DNA of 64,000 bases from Tubiluchus corallicola (taxonomy: Eukaryota > Priapulida > Priapulimorpha > Priapulimorphida > Tubiluchidae). The translations under genes and the position numbers were made by a program. Each line of letters begins with the position of its first letter. Within the stretch, counting starts at the first letter, position 1. This document shows positions 36,517 through 47,567 of the stretch, piece after piece. The notes under the pieces are model-generated. The model made no database searches and was not told where the DNA came from. It saw only the letters and a program-made list of their open reading frames with translations. The stretch spans positions 126,001 through 190,000 of the forward strand of contig JAQGDQ010000147.1 of assembly GCA_030141605.1 (NCBI GenBank). The letters run 5' to 3'.

Positions 36517-39500
36517 ATGAAGCAACCAAAGATCGTTGTTGTTGGGGCCGGCGTTGTTGGTCTATGTACGGCTGTTCGTATCCAGGAAGCTGTGCCCAGC
36601 GCAGTGGTTACAATTGTTGCAGATAAATTGATGGACGATACAACTAGTTTTGTTGCTGGTGGAATGTTCAGACCTCACACACTGAATAGAAATCCCAGCG
36701 AAGTGTGCAGGTATGCTATTCTGTGTATAATAACTTTTGGTAACGTTTTAACTATTTCAGTTGTAATATAATAACAGTAGCGCAAATCACTACAGCAGCA
36801 TGAAAAATTTTAGTTTATAAATGCACTTCAAGAGGTCCACTATATACTGGATCCAGGACGAAAGCAGTGCTTACTCAGAGTGCTGTTAGTGGTTTGAGCT
36901 AAGTTAATTATTAAGGGTTTTGCAAAGGTGATTCACTGAATCAGCAGAGGTGTCTGAGCCACGTGGTATTTGCGAGGTAAACAGGTAGGGTAAACATCTA
37001 GAAGAAGCATCACACTCAGGTGGCCACATACTAGTCACATAGAAAGCACCCACCTATCCACTTGGCCATGAACTTTGCCAAATTGCTACAAGTTGAGACT
37101 CAGTAACAGAAGCTAATGTTACTTTGATCTTTCTTGATTCTGATGCAGTTTTATTATCAATGAGCACATTAAAATGCTAATTTTTAATACTACAGTCATC
37201 ACATAGCCATTGTAGTAAAATAATTCATTTATCTCTTGTTTTTATGGAAGTGTTGTTGTTACACTGTATGATATGTAGTAATTGCTTACTTACATTAGTT
37301 TGTGCAGTTTATGTAGTAGCTGTTTATGCACAGTCGAGCTTTGAATTTATAGATGTATACATTATTATTATTATGCCCTTGTGCAGTTTAAATTTTCGTT
37401 TTAAACATTTTTCTTTCATAGACGTTGGATTGAAGATTCCTTTAAGGAGTACTCACGCCTCGTTCACTCAACAGAAGGTAAAGAGGCTGGAGCAACGCAG
37501 TTGTCACAATATATTTTTGACGACGAACCTTACGTGAGTTTGTAAAAATAATATTAGGTGATATTTTCAAATTATTGTGGTGTTAGTAAGGATTTTATTT
37601 AATAATTTTTTAATTTCTTCACAAGTTTTGTGATGTAATATCATTATGTTTGGAATAAACAAGTGAAATTTCTATCATGCATGTGTGCTTAGATGAAATG
37701 TGATACAAACAGGGAGTTCTAGAGGAAAGCCAACAGTGTTTTATTTTTTTTGTTTCAGACAGAGGCAGGCTTGGATATCATATACGGCTGTAGGGAACTC
37801 ACAGAAGCTGAAAAATCGGCTTTTCCTGTGAAATGGAAGTAAGGAAAGACTTTGCTGTTGTTTTTGTCCATAAATGAATCATCAAAATGCCTTTAATTTT
37901 AGAGTTGTCGAAGGTTGTCTGTTGACTGTCGTCAAAGTCGCATTACTTATTGATTTTTAAACATTGTCTTTATTAACCCTTTGCTAATTTAATTTTTGCA
38001 TCTTAATGTTCAAAACTCATCAAAGGCATTAAATCAGGGCATATTTCTTTAGCTTTGTTTTTTCTATTACACTAAGTCACATTTTTCAGGCATGGCATAT
38101 TTCTTACAACTTTGCTGATAGAACCCAGATACTATATGCCATACTTATTGAAAAGGTAAGCCTACCTAGACAAAGGGAATGGTCAGGCTTTGTTAAATAA
38201 ATTTTTAATGCGTCTATTTTTTTTGTATGTGTTAATATTTTGATCTTCAAAGATACTTTTGCTAGCATCATATTTGTAATCTGTCACTATAATACTGCTA
38301 GTTTCATTCTTATGCAATGATATTATTTTGTAAAGTGTTTCTAATTCATATGTTCAGCGTGTTGAATAGTTAACTTTTAGTAGTCGTAGACTTTATGGTT
38401 GTAGACTTTGTTGCTCTGTTACAAATTAACCTTTGAATAAATTAGGTTTAAGAGCAAAGGAGGAACTGTGGAACAGAGACGAATACATAATTTTGAAGAG
38501 GTAATTGTTTACTGTTTTTTGTTAAATCACTTAAATAAATTGTACTTGAAAAGTAAAAACAAATCTTTAGTAAACTGCCTACATTTTGAACATCATAAAT
38601 TGGATTTTGCTAAATGTATATTATTACAACTGGTTTTCCATTTGCTTTAGATTTCTGTTTGGATTTTTAGTTTGTTGGCAAATGTGATTTGGTGGCAAAC
38701 TGCACTGGTCTCGGCGCACGCTTACTTGCCAATGATAATAAAGTCTTTCCAGTAAGAGGTCAAGTGTTTCGGGTAAGTCTTTTGATGGAGTCTCTTTTTC
38801 GAATTTCTGGCATTGTCAAGCATGCCTGCATCCTTAAAAATTGCAAAAAAACATATTGGCTAATTCTGCTAATTGACTAGATTTTCTAACAAAACTACAG
38901 ACTAATTAGTCGTGTTCTTAATTCTTAAGATTGTTATTGATGATGGAATAAACCCAAAGTTGTTGAATTTTGAAACCAAGTTGGCTTGGGAAAAAGAATT
39001 AGAATGATCACTCAAGCTTGGTAGTCTAACTTTTAAGACATTTGCCTTGTAAGCAAAAAGTCTCCAGTTCAAATCAAGGCTATGTCCTGACTTGTTCACA
39101 TTTCTTTTCTTTCCAGCAAGCTTTGTTTCAAAATTTGTACATTCTAACACAAGTGCGTACATTGGTGTTTTCATGTGTTTGACAGTGTGATTTAGATTTT
39201 GACTTGTAACAATGAAAGTATAAAGTCATTTGTAAACAAGAACCTCACTTGAGATAAGAGTTACAGCTCTTAGATCTTTTTTTAAGCTGTAACCAGTGCA
39301 TTGCAGCTTTCCATCAATCTTTCTAATCAAACAATGTTTTTCATAAAAGACAAAAATGTCAAGGCCATTTCCTAAGTAAACATTACAATGACAGTACTGC
39401 TGTGCTGGTTGTTATTTCAGGTGAGAGCACCTTGGATAAAACATACAATCTATGGGTCATTTAAAGACAGGTTTGATGCTTATATAATACCGCTGTAAGT

Positions 39501-42500
39501 ATGTACATTGCTGTTGTTATTTCTTACAAGTTTTTGTGAACTCGATACTTTGGTACACAGGATATCACTATTATCATTTTATAGTTCTAGATTACAGTTA
39601 AATTACTGTATAATATGAGTGGCAGAAACACGTAGGTGTTTGCTTTTCTGTGTCTACTTGCTTTCTGACGACACACGATCACCCCAGTCGTTTTATTACT
39701 ATTTAGCACAATCGAGATTGTCCATGTGTCAACCTCATTCAGTTTTGTCTCATTCTTTTGCAGGCAATTATAAGCATAAATTGGTAAACCCTTATCTCTG
39801 CTATTAGAATTTTAAAGTTCTATTTTTCCATTATTTTTTTGTTTGGTTAACACTTTGTTTCAATGCAAACACCACTATGCAAACAGTTCAATGAAGTCTT
39901 TAAACTATTGTGAACAAGTTTCCCAACTGAACTGCTGTGAATTCATAATGTCAGCTCTGGTTAGAAATTCTATTACGAATCCAGTATAGATGTTGCATTT
40001 TAATTTATAACAACATCTGATTGTAACCTATTATTTTAAAAAAAATTAGAAAGTTGCCTTTCTGCTTGACTGCCTATAAATCGAGAATTGCTATCACATT
40101 CAAACTGTGAAGTAGACTGTTCTTCATGTGCTGCTGACATGGTTGCACTGACAAAAACAATTAATTTGTAAAAAATGCGTGACAAGAAAGTTGCGAGCAC
40201 ATGTGCAGACTATAATATGCAGACTAATGAGTAAACAAACTGCATGGCGTCAAATAATTAAAGATCAAGTCATTGTCATCATATTCGTTTCAAAGATGTC
40301 AGTTGTGCTGGAAGCAATAATGCTTTTTAAAGCATTTATCGCACAGTTTCACTAACGATAAACAAAAAAATAGTCCAAGTTGTACATAGAGCATCAAAAA
40401 TTGTGTAATACTCCTATCAATGAGAATGTGTTCATGACTTTGGATAATGCTTTCATATGATTGACATTTTTTCTAACTGCAGTTAATTAAATTTCTCATT
40501 TTTGATATTAGCACTGCCGTGTATGTGGTACGGTTTTCCACTGAACTAGCTGCACAAATCCCTGTGTTATTAATTAAACAGCTGATATTACAAAATTAGT
40601 AATTCTTAGCTTGTACAAAAAAAGAATTAATGTGGCCATTTTCAGTCGTGACACAGTTGTGGTCGGTGGATGCAGACAAATTAACAACTGGAATACATCA
40701 GTCAACAAGGATGACAGTGAGAATATATGGAAACGATGTACTACTATGGTGCCTAGCTTAAAGGTAATTTTGTGGCCGAAACTCATTAAATTAACTTGTG
40801 CCTTTTTTAGCTGTTATTATCTTAATTACTCAGATTTTATGATTGAAATGTAATTTCTCAAGCTTATATACTCCGTGAATCAGTAAATATAATTGAAAAT
40901 CAAAACTTTTTTATGTTTTGAAATTATTTGGTATGTTTAGCATGCCGAAATTGTTGGTGAATATGTTGGACTTCGACCGTATAGAGATACTATTCGAGTG
41001 GAAGCGGAAACTATGAAGTTTCCTTCTGGATCGGTTAAGGTAAACTGTTTTGGCTAATCTTAACAGGTGCACAACGTGATGAGTTTGACTTTCCTAATTT
41101 TTTGTTTCTGGAGTGAATTACTACCACAATTTAATATATTGATTTTCAGTTTGTCTTTGTGCCTTGATAGTTTGCTTCATTAGTGATTGATATGTATAAA
41201 CAGACTAAAACTTTGTGGCTTCTAGTCAGCTGTTGGACACTAAATGGACAGGTTTGAATGCTGTTAGGACCTCTGCAGCTTGAGCCTGTAGCAAATTCTA
41301 ACCATGCCTCAACAGTTAAGTGCATTCACTAATGTTGCAGTACTGAAACATTTGTACTTACGACATTATTCATAGTTCCTGTTAAATATATTTGCTTTAC
41401 TAATGTACTAACGCTGCCTTGATTGTGTGGCTGCATGATTTTTGCCTGTGTTTGAATACAGGTTGTGCATAATTATGGACACGATGGTGCTGGAATCTGT
41501 TTCGCTTGGGGAACTGCAGGTACTGCAGCTGAGTTGGCAGCTGCATCGCTCTGGAAAATCAGACCAAAACTCTAGTGACGGTATGTATTGTGTTGTAGGC
41601 AGGTTGCGTAGATTCTGTATTTATCAACTGCCTGCTAACGAAATAACACAATTTTAACCTTTAAACTTCAATCACTTATCCATTCTCTTAATGCATGGCA
41701 TTGTGTCACTTTAGAGAAAGAATAGTTTAAGAAGTAAAAAGTTCCTTTTTATGAGTATCGAGCTGGCACACACTGTAAGAATGTCTTGTTGTTGTATTTA
41801 AGCAAAATTCGCTCAAAATATGAGGATCAAATGAGTTACCCACATTTTGTTTTTATGGCCTGTAGCTTTGCTGGGGTGCCCTCTAGTGTCTGTTGATCAG
41901 TGGTTCTTATTTATTATGTACAATCTTGAAATAACCTAATGTCAAGTAACACATTTTGCCTCGTTGCAAATTTCCAGATCATGTTTCCTGTCTTTACCAG
42001 AGGTCCAAATTTCAATCCTGTCAAAAACACGTATTTAACAGCAACGCACTGTACTTTAGAGCTTTTCCTATATGTATTTTATAATGTATTTAACACACTC
42101 ACCATCAAGAATGACATTAAAATTTATTTCCTACCTCTGTTCTCGCCCCCGATAACTAAGAATATGACCTGTAATTGCTTTAAATGCAATGACAGTTTGA
42201 ATGAGAGTTACATAGACTAAGTCTCGTAGGACTTTTGGCTTGACAAATGCCAAAAACAAGGACGACTTGTGATGCTCACTATTGACTCTCCCAAAATAGT
42301 AACTTCACAAAAATAGGCACTAGACAATTTCTATTTATTATTTTTCTTTTCTGCTGTATTTCTTTTATTTGCATGGAAGCATACTTGTTATAATTCACAA
42401 CTTTTTACAAGTGAGTAAAAATCTTTTCGGCATTTACGTAATATTTCATAATTTTCGTTGCATCTGGTTATGACAGGTGAAAATTTGTTTAACTTTAAAC

Positions 42501-42759
42501 AAAGTGCTAATTTATGTAAAATAGGTAGCCTTTTTCGGCGGGAATGTGTGATAAACAATCTTAGGATTGAAATTGGAATAGCATCATGTTTGCACACCAT
42601 TAGCAAGTGTGAATCTAATTTTATAAATACTTTCATTTGTGACAGGTGGTGCACAATTATGGGCACGGTGGGAATGGAATTTGCCTTGCTTATGGAACTG
42701 CTGTGCATGCTGCAAACCTGGTACAGCAGCAACTTGCTTTGAGAATTTCTAAACTGTAG
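36517..42759 (+). CDS. D-amino-acid/D-aspartate oxidase (FAD-dependent), alternative last exons
   Basis: FAD enzyme that oxidatively deaminates D-amino acids to 2-oxo acids, ammonia and hydrogen peroxide, normally in peroxisomes. Exons: 36517-36710, 37422-37533, 37759-37838, 38090-38155, 38446-38500, 38671-38772, 39421-39494, 40646-40763, 40941-41039, then either 41462-41575 or 42646-42759. All phases join; each form is 337 residues, near the family's 340-347. Visible features: VVVGAGVVGL Rossmann loop (G10-G15), TTSFVAGGMF, NCTGLGARLL, VFPVRGQV, YIIP (Y224, active-site Tyr), GLRPYR (R282, carboxylate-binding Arg) and the terminal HNYGH signature. The Arg that marks D-aspartate oxidases is not at its usual spacing before YIIP (F217 there, R220 nearby), so substrate class is open. 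The ATG gives the usual short N-terminus before the FAD loop. Confidence 0.92.
38935..39090 (+). repeat. tRNA-derived SINE-like repeat in oxidase intron
   Basis: The 5' part (TTGTTGAATTTTGAAACCAA) matches the inverted pair at 28059-28400. The 3' part has TTTGCCTTGTAAGCAAAAAG then CCAGTTCAAATCAAGG: an anticodon-arm-like hairpin with TGT and a good box B, like tRNA-Thr. Not a functional tRNA. Confidence 0.55.
41462..41575 (+). CDS. Oxidase terminal exon, proximal copy (ends PKL)
   Basis: A 37-codon exon after a TTTGAATACAG acceptor, phase 0, ending TAG. It carries VVHNYGHDGAGICFAWGTA. The family signature after HNYG-x needs two small residues (Gly/Ser/Ala); the first is Asp here. The C-terminus is Pro-Lys-Leu, a weak PTS1-like tripeptide. 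The only nearby polyadenylation signal I see before the distal copy is an ATTAAA at 42116-42121. Confidence 0.85.
   Translation, partial: VVHNYGHDGAGICFAWGTAGTAAELAAASLWKIRPKL
42646..42759 (+). CDS. Oxidase terminal exon, distal copy (ends SKL)
   Basis: A 37-codon paralogue of the proximal copy, same phase and length, after a TTTGTGACAG acceptor. VVHNYGHGGNGICLAYGTA satisfies the oxidase signature fully, and the C-terminus is Ser-Lys-Leu, the canonical PTS1 peroxisomal signal. AATAAA follows at 42891-42896. It can be spliced to exon 40941-41039 only as an alternative to the proximal copy, because both end in a stop codon. Confidence 0.87.
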   Translation: MVHNYGHGGNGICLAYGTAVHAANLVQQQLALRISKL

Positions 42760-43489
42760 GTTTCTCCACAAGATGCGCACATTTTTACGTTTTCGCTTAT
42801 TTAATAATACTGAATAGGCTGGAAATTTTATTTTAAAAGATAAGCAGAACAATTATTATGATTGATAAATGCAGCGTGATAGTTGCTATGAATAAATATT
42901 TATGTAGGTAAGACCTAATTACGCATGTCTAATTACACATTATAATATTGAAATTGTTTGTTAATGAAAACTGCAATGTTCTTATCAAAGAAAGAGTATA
43001 TTAGCAGAATATTCATACCATCATTTAGTTTAGTAAATTTGTACTACATTTTAGAAGTTTGTATGAAGCATAAATAGTGGAAAACACAAAACCTTATGGT
43101 TTTAGACTTAAGTTTTAGGTGCTCCTTTATTACTTTTTTTCTTAACAGTTAGAACTACATTATAAATTTGGTAATGTAATTTTTATAGGAATGTTAGTTT
43201 TAAGTTTACAAAATGCATGTTATTGTCTTTCTATAAGACAATTTTTTCATAAATGGTAGTTAAAATTTTGATATGAGTAGAAGTCAAGGCAACATCAAAT
43301 CACGATAGTCAGTGTGACTCTATAACTCTTAAACTTTTTGCTTTGACTTAGAGTTGTGAATTTAAATAGTGTTTATTGCAACATTAACTACTGGTGCTTA
43401 AAGAAGTGTAATGTGTATAAAGTGTATAGAAATGTAATAAGTATAAAGAAGTGCTTGAAGGGTAGAGAGACAGTGAGACAGAGAGACGG

Positions 43490-44175
<686 letters not shown>

Positions 44176-44257
44176 ATATGATGTTCTAAGACAGTTGCTG
44201 TTTTTCAGATCATTGGCTTCTTGTGTTTGCCTGGAGTGATTATTGGTAATGTTGAAC

Positions 44258-45160
44258 TTACTAAATCGCCAGAAAATGACACATTAAAGGTGCCTTGCTG
44301 AAAAGCTCCACGTTTTTATCCACTGACTGAGAAATTAGTCTAGCGGTTATATATTGAGTTGTTACAATTGTATCGATTGTACTAGCACCCATTATTGATT
44401 TAAACGTTTCATCATCTGATGCCACTATATCAAATTTTCCATTAGTATTAACGCTTGCATTATGCAGTATATGACCATGATCATTTGTGCACTTGTCCTT
44501 TGTAAAGTGCACAAAGCATTGATATCACCTACTGCCATGACGCCATACAAACTATGCAATTGCATCTTGGAAATTAATTAACCGTTCAGTGCAAGCTTCC
44601 AGAGAGTTTGGCATAACATAAGTTCAACCTACTAGTAGTTTAATGTTCATTATATTAATGATGACCCAGACAACATCAATGCCTGGATTTTCTAACTTGG
44701 GAACACGACAAATGATAATATTGTTTCTTGCAAGTGAAGCGCAGCCACCTGAAATGCCCGTGACATGATTTACCATACTATCTGTAATTACTAAGACCAA
44801 ATAAGTTGCTGTCTTTACGAGAATTTTGGTTTCCTGCACACAAACCAGGTCACATTTAATGGCATATTTAATGGAATTTAATTGTCTAAAGCAATATTAG
44901 ATTGAGCAGAAAGAAATTTATATTAATTTGCAAAATGCTAACTTTCATAAGGTTTGATTATTGAACATAATTTTGTTTCAATTTTTCAGCTAATTTTTGT
45001 AAATTTCAGTCTTTGCTGCTGCTCGATTCGTGACTTTCCGTGCAGTTTGCACACTGTTTGGCTTTCTACAGCTAACTATACATTCTGAAGCCTTATGAAA
45101 AAGTGAACATTTACAACACATCAATTCTCTCGAACACCATTTGGTAGCGTAATGTAAGTC
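44258..45160 (-). pseudogene. LINE relic: ORF1 zinc knuckle and APE endonuclease
   Basis: Minus strand, in LINE order: a Cys-rich knuckle near 45150-45000 (CCKCSLFHKASEC), then an apurinic-like endonuclease fragment (CDLVCVQETKI, GGCASLARNNI, DVVWVIINIM, and NDHGHILHNASVN with its metal/catalytic-type Asp-His context). Several stops interrupt it. It belongs to the APE-type non-LTR class; ORF2 reverse transcriptase is missing. Confidence 0.7.
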
Positions 45161-46340
45161 AGCTTGGGTCAGTCAAATGCACCTTTATGGTCTGTTTGTT
45201 GTCCTTTCATTGCTTATTAAACATCCAGTTTTTATATATTATGACTGTAATGTTTGTAAGCTGTGAGATAAACGAACCAGTAAGGTCATATTTGGCACAG
45301 TGACTGTTGCTAACAGCATCGTTTAATTAGCCTGCATAATTATCTTTAAATGGCTAGGTAACAGACCGTGGCAACACTCAAGTTAGTTAATGTTAAGGAA
45401 CGATAGAAGTGATAGAATACAGGTGATATTTTTCTCTTAAGAATTTTTTTTTTTTTGATAAAATGATTATGATTGTCATTACCTTGTTTATTAGAATGCA
45501 ATCAAATAGTATTTAATCGCTAATGTACTATACTATTTTTATCGTGTGTTAGAATGTTGAAATAAATCTTGGAGATTGTGGATGAGTATGTTGATACGGA
45601 ATGCTACATTTGTGCAGTTTTATCTGCTGCTTCTGCCTGTTTATGTTGACGATGTACATTAGGGGTGTCAGGGAATGACTACTGCCCTCAGCACAAAATT
45701 AATTGAAATGAACAAATAAAAACCCACAAAACTACAAGAAAGAATATTTTATTATTAGTAAAAAACACTACACTGCCATCATTTGTAGCTCTAACTTCAT
45801 GACTCATTTCTTCAAGAATTTGATTTTTGACAAAGAATCGAAAGAATTTAAAAACGGGTTAAATAGGGACATATACTGTAATTATGAAGATAGTAAAATA
45901 TTTTATATTAACTTGTAACAACTTTTTTAAGTATAACGGGGCAATTGTTTATGGATTTTCACAGTGAGACAAAAATCACAGAAAATATTTTTCAGAAATC
46001 ACAGAAAAAATTCTTATTCTTTCATATATTTTCGGAAATTATCGGCAAACCACGCCCACCAAAAAGGTCCCGCAAAAAGAAAATCGTGAAATTATTTTGT
46101 AAATGACCCATTTTTCTAATATTAAAAATCATGGATGAGATGAGAAGTTTGGGAACGGGGTTCGGGATGGGACTGGATGCTCGTGAACAAACGGTAATGC
46201 TCGGAAACGGGCTTGGGATTTGAGATAAGTTCAGGATTGAAATTCAGGGATTGTGATTGTGGCACCTCAATCATGGGTAACCCTGCTATTGTTTCACGAC
46301 ACCCTGTACGTACAAGCATGTGGGTAAGACCATTTTGGGT

Positions 46341-46681
46341 GGCAAGCTGATAACAAGAACAAAATAATACATTTTTAGTGATTTTAAAATATGAAACAAA
46401 CCCAGTTTGGTGTCTCATCTTAGAAAATTATGACAATCTTATACATTCTGATCTTGCCACAGTTAATTGTTGGGTGGTAGTTGTTGAAAAAAATACACAA
46501 AGTAGTTCATGCATGAATCACTCAACACGGAGAGCCTCGATATGCAGTGATCATGTTACTGAAGTCATGAATAAGAAAAAATATTTAACATTTTTTGCAA
46601 CTACCTTCTTTGGCTTGCAAGCTGATTACAAGAACGAAATGATATTTTCTAAATGCTTTTAAAATATGAAACAAGCCCAGT
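46341..46681. repeat. Direct repeat of about 65 bp, 276 bp apart
   Basis: 46341-46406 and 46617-46681 both run GCAAGCTGATNACAAGAAC, an AT-rich middle, then TTTTAAAATATGAAACAAGCCCAGT or a close variant. Suggests a tandem segmental duplication with diverged middle sequence. Confidence 0.75.
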
Positions 46682-47264
46682 GCTCACTAAACTTCAAAAA
46701 AATCAAAACTTGCAAAAATGCATATCGCAAAATTTTATTTACAAAATGTTAGTAATTCTGCAATAAAAGTAAATATAGGACAATTTAATAATAAAAAGAT
46801 CAAGAAACTGTAAATTTGGTGATTAAAGTGAGTTTTTTGTTGCAGTAACACTTCTGCATGTTGTCACAGAACAATGTATGACAGTTATGAGAATCCTTTA
46901 GCAAAAGTCATTCTAAAATAAATACAACAGTTATCAGTCTAAACTTATCTACCAAAAAAAAACTATAGGACAAAATGTATCAAAAATATAACTGAAAGCT
47001 TTAACATTACTTGTGAACCAAACAGTAAATTTCATGTAATTCAAATTCTTTGAGCAAGCATGTTATCTCTACCTGTTCTATAAGTGTGCAATGCATATTC
47101 CATGATGTCAGAGATCTTTATATTCACAATCTATTAAAATAACAACAAAGTAAAAAGACACAGTAATAAAGACTGACTCCAAATGAATGTTTGTGGTAAT
47201 AATAACATTACATTCTTGAACTTTATCATAAATATAGTTTTAGTATATCTATCATAAACATGAT

Positions 47265-47567
47265 TTTGTGCATAGAGGTAAACTATGAGAAATTTTTGAT
47301 CACAGAACATACCTGTACAATAAGCATGATGAAAGTCTACAACTGTACATTTAAACATGATCAAAAACTACACCTGTATGTTTTGGTATGTTCAATGCAC
47401 ACATTTGTATATGCAAGTATGATCAAGAACACACCTGCACATATAAGGATGATAAAAGAACACTGTATATACAAACATGATCGAAGATAGTACCTGTAAG
47501 TCCAAGCACACACATGTATGTGTACGCATGATCAAAGAATAAACCTCTACGATGGTGGAAGCCACGT
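47265..47567. repeat. Degenerate 28-35 bp minisatellite abutting the CEP76 stop codon
   Basis: Six or seven units with core ATGATCAAAGAACACACCTG then TACATATAAGC. The same core (AAAGAACACATCTGTACGTG then CAGGCAT) continues into the last CEP76 codons at 47570-47597. Confidence 0.75.

Noticed and set aside
39015-39085. Possible tRNA-Thr gene
   Set aside because: The anticodon arm and box B are present but the acceptor and D arms do not pair; better explained as a SINE head.
42388-42852. 154-codon minus-strand frame
   Set aside because: Antisense shadow of the distal oxidase exon and its intron; no recognisable domain, while the plus strand carries a conserved signature.
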